Positions 1 to 8,325 of a stretch of DNA of 64,000 nucleotides are shown here, in pieces. The stretch is from Haloferax sp. Q22 (GTDB lineage: Archaea; Halobacteriota; Halobacteria; Halobacteriales; Haloferacaceae). A model generated the notes under the pieces. That model was given only the letters and a program-made list of their open reading frames with translations. It was not told the DNA's origin and searched no databases. The DNA lies in the NCBI RefSeq assembly GCF_001482285.1, contig NZ_LOEP01000016.1:62001-126000 (forward strand), given 5' to 3'. The position numbers were made by a program, and so were the translations under genes. The first letter of the stretch is position 1. Each line of letters begins with the position of its first letter.

Positions 1-399
1 GAGCGCCGTCTCGAAGGAGAGCTGCCACGGGTCGGGCACGTCGTCGTGGTCGCCGCGCTCGAAGGCGTGGAACGCCCGGCGGTAGTGGTCGGCGAAGGTG
101 ACGAGGTAGTCGGCGACCCACTCGGGGTCGGTGAACTCGTCGCCGCCGAGGCCGCGGTCGACTTCGGCGGTCACGCGGACGTAGATGGTCAGGAAGGCGG
201 CTCGGCGGTCACCGCGCTCGTACAGGAGCGATTCGAGCGCCGACAGGCGGTCGTGGGCGTCGGCCACGTCCCGGAACGGCGCGTCGACGAGGTCGAGAAT
301 CTCATCGCTCGCGTCACGGGCGACGCCGGCGAGCGACGGGTTCGGCGTCCGCACCGCGGCCGCGAGCTTCCTCCCCTCCTCGAACGTCGTCCGTCGCAT
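1..399 (-). CDS. DUF5995 family protein (partial, C-terminus outside window)
   Basis: The minus-strand frame is open from an ATG at 399 to the window edge, giving 133 residues. It contains the pattern I associate with DUF5995: a region reading LYERGDRRAAFLTIYVR, then TDPEWVADYLVTFADHYRRA, followed by an Asp/Pro-rich stretch ending PWQLSFETAL. The family has no established biochemical function; members are mostly helical and common in haloarchaea and actinobacteria. The gene is cut by the left edge, so its length and partners downstream cannot be judged. The plus-strand frames over the same bases are Arg- and Val-rich shadows. The family name is a pattern judgement, not a database hit. Confidence 0.6.
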   Translation of the reverse strand, partial: MRRTTFEEGRKLAAAVRTPNPSLAGVARDASDEILDLVDAPFRDVADAHDRLSALESLLYERGDRRAAFLTIYVRVTAEVDRGLGGDEFTDPEWVADYLVTFADHYRRAFHAFERGDHDDVPDPWQLSFETAL

Positions 400-481
400 G
401 AGCTGAATTCTCAGACGGTCTCGGCTTCGATAACGATACCGGCGCGAACGCGCTCGCGACCGAGAACCGTCCGTGGAGCGC

Positions 482-937
482 TCACGCGCGCCGGCGCTGA
501 AGCCCGGACCGGGAGTCGATACGAAGCTCCCAGCCGAGGATGTCCTGCATCGGCTCCGTCTCGGAAAACAGGGTCGGATACCACGCGTTGTCTTCGAGTA
601 CGTCGCGGACGCGGTCCCAGTCACCGTCGTCAACCCGGTGGAGTTCGCCGTCGACGACGACGCTCTCCCACTCGTCCCGCGAGGGGGCGTTCCAGACGGC
701 GAAGCTCGCGCGGGCGGTCCGCTCGGCGAACTCGGTCTTCTTCGAGGACTCGCCGGGGCGGAGGAAGACGAAGTAGAGTCGCTCCCGCTCGGCGTCGTAC
801 CCGAACGAGAGGGGAATCCCGTAGGCGACGCCGTCGTCGGCGAGCGAGAGGACGCCGACGCCCTCCTCGCGGAGCAGGCGGTCTATCTCCTCCGGCGGCA
901 TCTCGATTCGGTTGTGTTGGGCGAAGTCAGGGGCCAT
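482..937 (-). CDS. Pyridoxamine 5'-phosphate oxidase-like flavin-binding protein
   Basis: A 151-residue protein with the split beta-barrel fold signature of PNPOx/FMN-binding proteins: an early strand VGVLSLADDGVAYGIPLSF, then a strand ending LYFVFLRPG, and an aromatic-rich strand (SFAVWNAPS) after a Lys-Lys loop. These proteins bind FMN, F420 or haem, and the substrate here cannot be read. The longer open frame (to 1144) is rejected because its extra 69 residues are Arg-rich and non-conserved; ATG at 937 follows an AT-rich stretch (atatctac on the minus strand). It is divergent from nucS and probably monocistronic. Confidence 0.75.
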   Translation of the reverse strand: MAPDFAQHNRIEMPPEEIDRLLREEGVGVLSLADDGVAYGIPLSFGYDAERERLYFVFLRPGESSKKTEFAERTARASFAVWNAPSRDEWESVVVDGELHRVDDGDWDRVRDVLEDNAWYPTLFSETEPMQDILGWELRIDSRSGLQRRRA

Positions 938-1093
938 GGTAGATATACGCTCGGAGATGGCATAAGCCTGCCAGCGACCCGGAAACCGGCGACCAGCGAC
1001 CGACTGGCGACCGCCGCGGCGCTCGCTAGCTCGACCCCGACGCGCGACGCGGGGCTTATCCCCGGCGGCGACGAACCGCGGGACGACACCCGG

Positions 1094-1900
1094 ATGACGG
1101 TGAACACACTCCACCGGCCGACGCATCGCGACGCCCTCGTCCACCTCGAAGCCGCCTTCGAGCGCGGCGACATGGTGACGATATTCGGGCGGTGCACGGT
1201 CGACTACGACGGCCGCGCGACGAGCGAACTCGGCCCCGGCGACCGGCTCGTCGTCCTGAAGCCGGACGGCTCAATTCTGGTCCACACCGACGAGAAGCGG
1301 ACGCCCGTCAACTGGCAGCCGCCGGGGTGTACCCACTCCGCGAGCGTCCGGGACGGCCGGCTTCGGGTCCGGAGCACGCGCACGAGCCCCGACGAGCGAC
1401 TCGACGTACATTTCGAGCGCGTCGAGCAGTGTTCGTCCTACGCCGTCAACGACCGCAGCGACCTCGAACTCGTCGGCAGCGAGGAAGACCTGCGCCAGCA
1501 CATCCTCTCGGACCCCGACAGCCTCGAACCGGGGTTCGAGCCGCTGGAGACCGAGCGACAGAGCGACGCGGGCGCTATCGACATCTTCGGGAAGGACGCG
1601 GACGGCGTCCCGGTCGTCGTGGAGTTGAAACGGCGACGCGTCGGCCCCTCGGCGGCGAGTCAGCTTCGACGGTACGTCGATGCGCTCCATCGGGAGTTCG
1701 GCGACGACGAGCCGATTCGGGGCGTCCTCGTCGCTCCTTCGGTGACTGAGCGAGCGGCGGACATGCTCGACCGCGAGGGGCTGGAGTTCGTCGCGCTCGA
1801 CCCCGAGACGGGCGAGCCGCCGGTCGAGGAGGACGACGGCGAAACCAACGGTTCAGATGGGGGCGAATCGGAAGAAGACGGCGACGGCGACGACGCCTAA
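1094..1900 (+). CDS. nucS: Endonuclease NucS/EndoMS, mismatch-specific
   Basis: NucS/EndoMS cleaves both strands at mismatches, or branched DNA, and acts with the sliding clamp. The 268-residue protein has an N-terminal beta-sandwich (to about residue 120) and a RecB-like nuclease domain with D163 in GAIDIFGKD, E177/K179 in VVVELKRRR and the later Q190/Y194. The C-terminus is a long acidic tail (about residues 243-268), and I see no clear PCNA-interacting peptide in it. ATG 1094 is preferred over the longer open frame, whose upstream part overlaps the divergent gene and is Arg-rich. The stop abuts the convergent amidotransferase gene with no spacer. Confidence 0.93.
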   Translation: MTVNTLHRPTHRDALVHLEAAFERGDMVTIFGRCTVDYDGRATSELGPGDRLVVLKPDGSILVHTDEKRTPVNWQPPGCTHSASVRDGRLRVRSTRTSPDERLDVHFERVEQCSSYAVNDRSDLELVGSEEDLRQHILSDPDSLEPGFEPLETERQSDAGAIDIFGKDADGVPVVVELKRRRVGPSAASQLRRYVDALHREFGDDEPIRGVLVAPSVTERAADMLDREGLEFVALDPETGEPPVEEDDGETNGSDGGESEEDGDGDDA

Positions 1901-2551
1901 TCAGTCCAGGCCGGCGGCGGCGACGAAGTTCTCGACGGTTCGAGCGGCCGTCACGTCGTCGAAGTCACGGTCTGCGTCGGCGTCGGGCCAGCCGAAGTCG
2001 TCGGCGATGCGGTCGAGGAGGGCGGCCGTGAACTCGGGGTGGTACTGGACCGTCCACACGGGCGCGTCCTCGTGGCGCGTCGCGAGGTGGTCGTAGTAGT
2101 CCGCGGAGGCGACGGTCTCCATGCGGTCGCCGGGGGCGACGACGTAGTCGCCGTGGACCATCGGAATGCGCCCGGAAACGCCATCGAACAGGGGGTCGTC
2201 GCCGAGGTCGACGTCGGCGATACCGCGGCGTTGGTCGCCGGCTTCGACGGTACCGCCGAGGGCGTCGTTGACGAGTTGGTGGCCGAAGCAGACGCCGAGC
2301 GTGGGGAGTTCGCGGGCGACGAGGTCGCGGGCGAGCAGGCGCGCGTCGTCGAGCCACGGCCGCTCGTCGGCCTCGTAGACGCCCGCAGTGCTCCCGGTGA
2401 GGACGACGGCGTCGACGTTCGAGAGCGTCGGGAGACCGTCGTCGGGGAGCGAGTGAACGGTCCCCTCGCGGCCGTCGAGGGCGAGGTCGGCGAGGGCGTC
2501 GGTGAAGTACGCGGGGCCGTCCGCAGGCATGCAGTCGCAGACGAGTAGCAT
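1901..2551 (-). CDS. Class I glutamine amidotransferase-like protein
   Basis: A 216-residue class I amidotransferase domain of the GMP-synthase-like stand-alone type. The nucleophile elbow GVCFGHQ places Cys at residue 88, and the His/Glu pair lies in QYHPEF (H171, E173), so the triad is complete. Such proteins hydrolyse glutamine to supply ammonia, or hydrolyse gamma-glutamyl bonds; no synthetase partner is adjacent, so the acceptor is unknown. ATG 2551 starts the beta-strand MLLVCDC, and upstream extensions lack conserved sequence. It is convergent with nucS at a zero-base gap and divergent from rpl10e. Confidence 0.85.
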   Translation of the reverse strand: MLLVCDCMPADGPAYFTDALADLALDGREGTVHSLPDDGLPTLSNVDAVVLTGSTAGVYEADERPWLDDARLLARDLVARELPTLGVCFGHQLVNDALGGTVEAGDQRRGIADVDLGDDPLFDGVSGRIPMVHGDYVVAPGDRMETVASADYYDHLATRHEDAPVWTVQYHPEFTAALLDRIADDFGWPDADADRDFDDVTAARTVENFVAAAGLD

Positions 2552-2750
2552 TGTCCGAACCGTGGCGACGGCGGCGCATAAGACTGTCTCCCGGCCGGAA
2601 CAGTCTGCCCCTTTGCTGTCACCGGCCCGAGGGTGATGAATCGACAGCGCCGGGGGGAGTGCGGGTCGATGGGGTTCGCAGACCCGAACAGAGCGAACCG
2701 GCGTGCGAGCCCCTGACACGACCGCGGCGGGCGAATGAAGCTTCGAAGCG

Positions 2751-2757
2751 TTTTTAG
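2751..2757 (+). promoter_or_regulatory. TATA-like box of rpl10e
   Basis: The T-rich hexamer TTTTTAG sits about 35 nt before the rpl10e ATG, in a region otherwise GC-rich. This matches the archaeal TATA position if the transcript has a very short leader. It is inferred from sequence only. Confidence 0.5.
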
Positions 2758-2788
2758 CCCGCCTGACCCTTCGGTTTCACAAGTAACC

Positions 2789-3319
2789 ATGTCAGACAAA
2801 CCCGCCTCTATGTACCGGGAGATTACGAACCCGGCGTACACCCGACGCGAGTACATCACGGGTATCCCCGGTTCGAAGATCGCACAGCACAACATGGGCG
2901 ACCTGCAGGCCGACCCCGAGGACTACCCCGTCCAGATCAGCCTGAAGGTCGAAGAGGAAGTGCAGATTCGCCACGGTTCGCTCGAATCCGCGCGTCTGTC
3001 TGCCAACCGTCTCATGCTCAAGCACGCGGGCGAAAAGCAGTACAAGATGATTCTGCGTAAGTTCCCGCACCACGTCATCCGCGAGAACAAGCAGGCGACC
3101 GGCGCGGGTGCGGACCGTGTCTCCGACGGGATGCGCCAGTCGTTCGGGAAGGTCGTCGGGACCGCCGCTCGCATCCCCAAGGGCGAGACGGTGTTCACCA
3201 TCTACTGCGACGTCGAGGACGCCGCGACCGCGAAGGACGCCTTCCGCCGCGCGTACAACAAGATGTCGCCGCCGTGCCGCATCGTCGTCGAGCGCGGCGA
3301 AGAGCTGCTCGTCGCGTAA
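2789..3319 (+). CDS. rpl10e: Large subunit ribosomal protein uL16 (archaeal L10e)
   Basis: A 176-residue protein beginning [20 protein letters not shown], the classic archaeal/eukaryotic L10e (uL16) start. The conserved central loop ([20 protein letters not shown]) approaches the tRNA sites of the large subunit, and the C-terminal half carries the [18 protein letters not shown] strand. Length is as expected for haloarchaea. ATG 2789 follows a TATA-like box; the upstream 18-residue extension in the same frame is not conserved. It is not in a ribosomal protein operon here; the next gene downstream is an ATP-grasp ligase, 85 nt away. Confidence 0.95.
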   Translation: MSDKPASMYREITNPAYTRREYITGIPGSKIAQHNMGDLQADPEDYPVQISLKVEEEVQIRHGSLESARLSANRLMLKHAGEKQYKMILRKFPHHVIRENKQATGAGADRVSDGMRQSFGKVVGTAARIPKGETVFTIYCDVEDAATAKDAFRRAYNKMSPPCRIVVERGEELLVA

Positions 3320-3404
3320 GTTCGCGACCTCGCGCCGGCGCGTGCTCGGAACGCGCCTCGCCTCGAACCCACCATTTTTCCCCCGGGACCTCGCCTCGTA
3401 GCGT

Positions 3405-4277
3405 ATGCTTCGGTTGGCGGTCACCACCTCCAGCGAGACGTTCGAGCGAATGCGCGGCCCGCTCGGCGACCGCGGCATCGACGTGGGGCACCTCCGCGCC
3501 AAGGAGTTCGCGCTCGACCTCTCGACGCCGCCGACCGAGTCGTTCGACGTCGGCTTCGTCTACCCCTCCCGCCCGATGGAAGGCGGGGTCGTCACCGCCA
3601 GACACGACCTCCCGTGGGTGAACACGCGCGAGGACGTGCTCACCTCGCGGAACAAAGCGGGCGTCATCGCGGCGCTCGAACGCGCCGGCCTGCCGGTCCC
3701 GCGGAGCGTCTGCGTCTCGAACCCGGCCGACGAGTCCGACCTCCTCGACGCCGTCGAGTCGGCGGGCCTCGACTATCCGGTCGTCGTCAAGCCGAACTCC
3801 ACGACGCGCGGCGTCGGCATCGCCAAGGCCCACGGCCCGGACTCGCTTTCGGGGCACGCGGACGTGCTGAGCCTCGTCCACGACTTCCGGGCGACCGGCG
3901 ACAAGTCGTTCCTGATTCAGGAGTGGCTGCCGGACGCCCGCGACTATCGGGCGATGGTGCTCGACGGCGAAGTCGTCGGCGCGGTGGAGCGCCGACTGCT
4001 GGACGGCGCGCGCGACGGCGGGCGCTGGAAGCACAACGTCCACCGGGGCGCGGAGGCGGTCGGCGTGGACCTCCCGAATCGACACCGCGACCTCGCCGAG
4101 GCAGTCGCCGACGAGTTGGACATTCGCTATCTCGGGGTGGACCTGCTCGAATCCGACGGGCGGGTCGTCGTCTCGGAGACGAACGCCCGCCCGACCATCG
4201 ACGACGACGCGAAGTACGACGACGGCTTTTTCGACCGACTGGCGGCGCTCGTCGAGCGGGTCGCAAAGAAGTCCTGA
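3405..4277 (+). CDS. RimK-type ATP-grasp ligase
   Basis: A 290-residue ATP-grasp enzyme. The N-terminal preATP-grasp domain (1-90) ends with NTREDVLTSRNKAG, typical of RimK/LysX-type ligases. The ATP-binding elements are YPVVVKPNSTTRGVGI, FLIQEWLPDARDYRAMVL and the Mg-binding end ETNARPTID. Relatives add amino acids to carboxylates (RimK on ribosomal protein S6, LysX/ArgX on carrier proteins, CofF on F420). No carrier protein is nearby, so the substrate is unknown. The position after rpl10e, with an 85-nt gap, raises the possibility of a ribosomal target, which is inference. The next gene is convergent. Confidence 0.82.
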   Translation: MLRLAVTTSSETFERMRGPLGDRGIDVGHLRAKEFALDLSTPPTESFDVGFVYPSRPMEGGVVTARHDLPWVNTREDVLTSRNKAGVIAALERAGLPVPRSVCVSNPADESDLLDAVESAGLDYPVVVKPNSTTRGVGIAKAHGPDSLSGHADVLSLVHDFRATGDKSFLIQEWLPDARDYRAMVLDGEVVGAVERRLLDGARDGGRWKHNVHRGAEAVGVDLPNRHRDLAEAVADELDIRYLGVDLLESDGRVVVSETNARPTIDDDAKYDDGFFDRLAALVERVAKKS

Positions 4278-4301
4278 GCGGGCCGCGGCGAAGTCGAGTC
4301 G

Positions 4302-4664
4302 CTACTCGACGTCGATAGCGGCGGAGTCCTCAGCGCGGTCGAACGTGACCTGCAGGACGCCGTTGTTGAAGGTGGCCGATGCGGAGTGCTCGTCGACGCG
4401 GGCCGGGAGGCGGATGCGTTCGTCGTACTCGCGGCGGTCACCGGCGGCGCTGATAGTCAGCGTCTCACCGTCGCACTTGAGGTCGATGGCGTCTTTGTCG
4501 ACGCCCGGGAGGTCCGCGACGAGTCGGAGTGTAGAACCCTCATCGTACACGTCGATGTGGGTCTCGGAGGCGAATCCGGCGTCGCCTCCGGTCATGTCGT
4601 TCATCATCCGTTCGATTTCGTCGAAGATGTTGTCGAACGGGTCGTCGCGGTCGTCTCTGACCAT
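4302..4664 (-). CDS. Small heat shock protein, Hsp20/alpha-crystallin family
   Basis: A 120-residue Hsp20 with a short N-terminal arm (1-32), an alpha-crystallin domain (about 33-112) containing LVADLPGVDKDAI and the signature strand FNNGVLQVTF (100-108), and a very short tail. Such proteins hold unfolding clients in an ATP-independent way. ATG 4664 is chosen over the longer frame because a TATA-like element (CGTTTTATCC on the minus strand, 4686-4695) lies 27 nt upstream, giving a leaderless transcript. It is one of three Hsp20 genes in the window; the other two are tandem at 37054-38024. Confidence 0.92.
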   Translation of the reverse strand: MVRDDRDDPFDNIFDEIERMMNDMTGGDAGFASETHIDVYDEGSTLRLVADLPGVDKDAIDLKCDGETLTISAAGDRREYDERIRLPARVDEHSASATFNNGVLQVTFDRAEDSAAIDVE

Positions 4665-4886
4665 GGAGGCCGCTATGAAATCGGAGGATAAAACGTTTCT
4701 GCCTGTGACAGTCACCTGGCAGCGAATCGCCAGTATTCGGCCGCGAGCGACCGTCTACGGACGGACGGCGCGTCCCCGTGTGGGCGTGTCAATTCCCGTT
4801 CGTGTGTGACCGATAGTGATTGTTTCTGTAGTAATGTTGATTGCGAATGAAAGGTAACGTTCGATTCAGTCGGATTTACCGAAACA

Positions 4887-4894
4887 GATATACT
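4887..4894 (+). promoter_or_regulatory. TATA-like box of type I GAPDH gene
   Basis: GATATACT lies about 40 nt before the ATG in a markedly AT-rich 130-nt stretch. With the usual spacing, transcription would start near 4915, giving a leader of under 20 nt. A second AT-rich block (TATTGATATGG, 4909-4919) is too close to the ATG to be the main TATA element. Confidence 0.5.
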
Positions 4895-4922
4895 GCTGCA
4901 ACTGGGATATTGATATGGATAC

Positions 4923-4938
4923 TACTCGAACATGAGTG
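4923..4938 (+). promoter_or_regulatory. Candidate TrmB-type operator overlapping the GAPDH start
   Basis: TACT-N7-GAGTG spans 4923-4938 and overlaps the ATG at 4932. As I recall, the consensus reported for the Halobacterium sugar regulator TrmB is TACT-N7/8-GAGTA, so this differs at one position. It lies downstream of the TATA-like box, where TrmB acts as a repressor in that system. The regulator itself is not in this window, so binding is inference. Confidence 0.4.
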
Positions 4939-5984
4939 AAAAATCCTACCTCAGCGCGGGCGAGAACGTGGATGAATCGGACGTGGTGCGGGTGGCACTC
5001 AACGGCTTCGGCCGCATCGGCCGGAACATCTTCCGTGCCGTCCTCGACAACCCGAAGGTCGAATTAGTCGCCATCAACGACGTCATGGACTTCGACGACA
5101 TGGCGTACCTCGCGAAGTACGACTCCGTCATGGGCCGACTCGACGGCGTCGAGCGCGACGGCGACTCGCTGTCCATCGGCGGCACCTCGGTTGGCCTCTA
5201 CAACGTCCAGTCCCCCGCGGAGCTCCCGTGGGGCGAACTCGACGTGGACGTGGCGCTCGAATGTACGGGCATCTTCCGCACGAAGGAAGACGCCTCCGCA
5301 CACCTCGAAGCGGGCGCGGACAAGGTCGTCATCTCCGCGCCGCCGAAGGGCGACGAGCCGGTCAAGCAGATCGTCTACGGCGTCAACCACGACGAGTACG
5401 ACGGCGAGGACATCGTCTCGAACGCCTCCTGTACGACCAACTCCGTCACGCCGGTCGCGAAGGTGCTCGACGAGGAGTTCGGCATCGAGAACGGCCTCCT
5501 GACGACCGTCCACGCCTACACGGGCAGCCAGAACCTCATCGACAGCCCCCACGCGAAGCAGCGCCGCGGGCGCGCCGCCGCCGAAAACATCGTCCCGACG
5601 ACGACCGGGGCGGCGCAGGCGGCCACGGAGATTCTGCCCCAGCTCGACGGCAAGCTCGACGGCATGGCGATTCGCGTCCCCGTGCCGAACGGCTCGCTCA
5701 CCGAGCTCGTCGTCCGCCTCGAGGACAAGCCCTCCGTCGAGGAGATCAACGACGCCTTCCGCGCCGCGGCCGACTCCGGCCCGCTCGCGGGCGTCCTCGG
5801 CTACACCGACGACGAGGTCACCTCGCGTGACATCCTCGGTCTGCCGTTCTCCAGCACCGTCGACCTCAACACAACGAACCAGGTCAACGACGGCGGCCTC
5901 TACAAGATTCTGACGTGGTACGACAACGAGTTCGGCTTCTCCAACCGGATGCTCGACGTCGCCCACTTCGTCACGCACCAGTAG
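4932..5984 (+). CDS. gapI: Glyceraldehyde-3-phosphate dehydrogenase, type I (bacterial class, phosphorylating)
   Basis: Oxidises glyceraldehyde 3-phosphate to 1,3-bisphosphoglycerate with NAD(P)+. The 350 residues show an 18-residue extension, then the Rossmann motif NGFGRIGRN (24-32), the cofactor loop AIND (Asp50), the catalytic SNASCTTN with Cys167, His194 in TVHAYTGSQ, and the C-terminal WYDNEFGFSNRM. This is the bacterial/eukaryotic class, not the archaeal class found at 9084-10151. As I recall, in H. volcanii the type I enzyme serves sugar breakdown. pgk follows 75 nt downstream in the same direction, supporting a glycolytic role. Confidence 0.95.
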   Translation: MSEKSYLSAGENVDESDVVRVALNGFGRIGRNIFRAVLDNPKVELVAINDVMDFDDMAYLAKYDSVMGRLDGVERDGDSLSIGGTSVGLYNVQSPAELPWGELDVDVALECTGIFRTKEDASAHLEAGADKVVISAPPKGDEPVKQIVYGVNHDEYDGEDIVSNASCTTNSVTPVAKVLDEEFGIENGLLTTVHAYTGSQNLIDSPHAKQRRGRAAAENIVPTTTGAAQAATEILPQLDGKLDGMAIRVPVPNGSLTELVVRLEDKPSVEEINDAFRAAADSGPLAGVLGYTDDEVTSRDILGLPFSSTVDLNTTNQVNDGGLYKILTWYDNEFGFSNRMLDVAHFVTHQ

Positions 5985-6030
5985 ACCCCTCCACGAATCG
6001 CCCGCCCTTTCAGCGCGACTTACCCACCAC

Positions 6031-6040
6031 TAAGTAATCC
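6031..6040 (+). promoter_or_regulatory. TATA-like box of pgk
   Basis: TAAGTAATCC is centred about 25-28 nt before the pgk ATG, predicting a leaderless pgk transcript separate from the GAPDH mRNA. An imperfect TACC-N7-AAGTA (6021-6036) overlaps it, a weak relative of the element at 4923. Confidence 0.45.
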
Positions 6041-6059
6041 CTCTACGTTCTTCCACCCG

Positions 6060-7265
6060 ATGTTCAAGACCCTCGATGACCTCGACCCGGAGCAATGCGT
6101 ACTCGTCCGACTCGACCTCAACTCGCCGGTCGAAGACGGCGAGGTCCAAGACAACCGACGGTTCGACCGCCACGCGGAGACCGTCCGCGAACTCGCCGAG
6201 GCCGGCCACCGCGTCGTCCTCATGGCCCATCAGGGCCGCCCCGGCGACGACGACTTCGTCTCGCTCGAACAGCACGCGGACATCCTCGCGGGTCACATCG
6301 ACCGCGACGTGGGGTTCGTCGCTGACACCTACGGCGACGAGGCCATCGCCGCCATCGACGCGCTCGAAGCGGGCGGGGTGCTCCTGCTCGAAAACACGCG
6401 GATGTGCGACGAGGAACTCCCCGAGGAGGACCCCGAAGTCAAGGCCGACACCGAGTTCGTCCGGACGCTCGCCGAGCACGTCGACGCCTACGTCAACGAC
6501 GCCTACTCGGCGGCCCACCGCTCGCACGCCTCGCTGGTCGGCTTTCCGCTCGTGTTACCCGCCTACGCGGGCCGCGTGATGCAGACCGAGTACGAGGCCA
6601 ACTCCTCCATCGCCACCCGCGAGTTCGACGGGCAGGTGACGATGGTCGTTGGCGGGACGAAAGCCACGGACGTCATCGACGTGATGAACAACCTCGGCGA
6701 CAAGGTCGACCAGTTCCTGCTCGGCGGCATCGCCGGCGAACTGTTCCTCCGCGCCGCCGGCAACGACGTGGGCTTCGACCTCGAAGGGATGGACTTCTTC
6801 GACGACCAGTGGGAAGCGAACCGCGAGACCATCGAGTCGCTGCTCGACGAGCGCGGCGACCAGATTAAGCTCGCCGTCGACCTCGCCTACGAGGACGAGA
6901 CCGACGACCGCGGCGAAATCGCGGTCGCCAACATCACGGAGAAGGACCGCGCGTACCTCGACGTCGGCTCGATGACGGTCGACGAGTACGACCCCATCAT
7001 CCGCGACTCCGAGGCCGTCTTCGTGAAGGGCGCGCTCGGTCTGTTCGAAGACGAGCGCTTCGCGGTCGGCACGACCGGCGTCCTCCGCGCCATCGCCGAG
7101 ACCGACTGCTTCTCGGTCGTCGGCGGCGGCGACACTTCCCGCGCCATCGAGATGTACGGCATGGACGAAGACGACTTCGGCCACGTCTCCATCGCCGGCG
7201 GCGCGTACATCCGCGCGCTGACCGGCGCGCCGCTCGCCGGCGTCGAGGCGCTGAAGCAGGACTGA
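6060..7265 (+). CDS. pgk: Phosphoglycerate kinase
   Basis: Transfers phosphate between 1,3-bisphosphoglycerate and ADP. The 401-residue protein has the N-terminal substrate domain (VLVRLDLNSPVEDGEV near residue 14; VLMAHQGRPGD near 53; a LLLENTRM segment; NDAYSAAHRSHASLVGFP) and the C-terminal nucleotide domain ending with VVGGGDTSRAIE and HVSIAGGAYIRAL. Length is normal for archaeal PGK. It follows type I GAPDH, the enzyme making its substrate, after 75 nt and has its own TATA-like box, so it may be transcribed both together with and apart from it. Confidence 0.96.
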   Translation: MFKTLDDLDPEQCVLVRLDLNSPVEDGEVQDNRRFDRHAETVRELAEAGHRVVLMAHQGRPGDDDFVSLEQHADILAGHIDRDVGFVADTYGDEAIAAIDALEAGGVLLLENTRMCDEELPEEDPEVKADTEFVRTLAEHVDAYVNDAYSAAHRSHASLVGFPLVLPAYAGRVMQTEYEANSSIATREFDGQVTMVVGGTKATDVIDVMNNLGDKVDQFLLGGIAGELFLRAAGNDVGFDLEGMDFFDDQWEANRETIESLLDERGDQIKLAVDLAYEDETDDRGEIAVANITEKDRAYLDVGSMTVDEYDPIIRDSEAVFVKGALGLFEDERFAVGTTGVLRAIAETDCFSVVGGGDTSRAIEMYGMDEDDFGHVSIAGGAYIRALTGAPLAGVEALKQD

Positions 7266-7273
7266 AGCCGCGC

Positions 7274-7573
7274 TCAGGAATCCGCGTTCTTTTCTGCGAC
7301 GATACCGGCGGCACCCTCGACGAGTAACACCACGCCGGCTGCGAAGATGACGAGCGTCAAGACCGCGGTGAGAGCCCCGCCTGCCGGGAACGAACCAGCG
7401 GCGCGGACCGCGAGTGTGTGGGATGCGCTGTACGACGCACCCCCGACGAGCACCGCGCCGCCGAAGACAGTTTGTCGGTCACTAGTTTCGAGGACGAGAA
7501 CATCCGATTCAGCCGAATCTGTCGGCTCGTCGTCGCGGGTGTCGTCACCGTCGCGGTTTGGGTCGCCGCTCAT
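7274..7573 (-). CDS. Small membrane protein of unknown function
   Basis: A 99-residue protein with a hydrophilic Asp-rich N-terminus (1-33) and two hydrophobic segments (about 36-58 and 64-90, the latter ALTAVLTLVIFAAGVVLLVEG). I recognise no family. It is convergent with pgk after 8 nt and divergent from the phosphodiesterase gene. Third-position GC fits a coding region and the plus-strand alternatives lack membrane-like or conserved features. Confidence 0.65.
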   Translation of the reverse strand: MSGDPNRDGDDTRDDEPTDSAESDVLVLETSDRQTVFGGAVLVGGASYSASHTLAVRAAGSFPAGGALTAVLTLVIFAAGVVLLVEGAAGIVAEKNADS

Positions 7574-7679
7574 ACCTCGGCCTCCGAGTCGATGGCGAAG
7601 TGAGACATACCGGCGACACCGAGCGCTTGAATAAAAGTGTCACCCAACGTTGATAGCCGACGCCGCCGAACCGACGCGC

Positions 7680-8168
7680 ATGAAACTCGGCGTCGTCTCC
7701 GACACGCATGACAACCTCGACTACGTCGAAGCCGCGGTCTCGCACTTCGAATCAGAGGGTGTAGACGTGGTCGTCCACTGCGGCGACATTGTCGCGCCCT
7801 TCTCGGCCGCGCCGTTCGACGCGGACTTCGACTTCCACGCCGTCCGCGGCAACAATGACGGCGAGTGGGCGCTCCGCGAGGCGGTGGACTCGTTCGGCAC
7901 CTACCACGACGACTTCGCGCACCTGACGCTCGACGGCCAAGAGATAGCGGTCTACCACGGCACCGAGGCCGGACTGGTCGATGCTCTCGTCGACTCGGGG
8001 ACGTACGACTTCGTCCTGCGCGGCCACACCCACGAGCGGGTGGTCGAACACCGCGGGAAGACGACGCACATCAACCCCGGCGGCCTGCCGATTCCCGGGG
8101 CTGACGACGAGTTCCATGTCGCGGTCGTGGACCTCGACACGGGGAACGTGGCATCGCGGTCGCTGTGA
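7680..8168 (+). CDS. YfcE/MJ0936-type metallophosphodiesterase
   Basis: A 162-residue calcineurin-like phosphoesterase of the small YfcE/MJ0936 class. All five metal-binding blocks are present: SDTHDN (D8, H10), HCGD (D36), RGNND (N59), YHG (H93) and RGHTHE (H116, H118), followed by NPGG. Family members hydrolyse phosphodiester bonds with Mn2+ or Ni2+; the cellular substrate is unknown. ATG 7680 is chosen because the first strand starts directly with MKLGVVSDTH; the 10-residue extension is non-conserved. Confidence 0.9.
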   Translation: MKLGVVSDTHDNLDYVEAAVSHFESEGVDVVVHCGDIVAPFSAAPFDADFDFHAVRGNNDGEWALREAVDSFGTYHDDFAHLTLDGQEIAVYHGTEAGLVDALVDSGTYDFVLRGHTHERVVEHRGKTTHINPGGLPIPGADDEFHVAVVDLDTGNVASRSL

Positions 8169-8325
8169 GCGGCGAGTCGAGTTGGTAGCCCGCTTACGCC
8201 TAGTATTCATCGGGCTATCGTGTGAAACAGCCGCTCAGTAGTACATGCGGAGTTATTGACTGACTGTCGACGACCCGGCGGAATAGTCTCGATGAGTTGA
8301 ACTGGCCACTTCCCTTCTCCACGAT

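Noticed and set aside
473-1093. 207-residue N-terminal extension of NucS
   Set aside because: Antisense to the PNPOx-like gene and unlike any NucS; the conserved protein begins at 1094.
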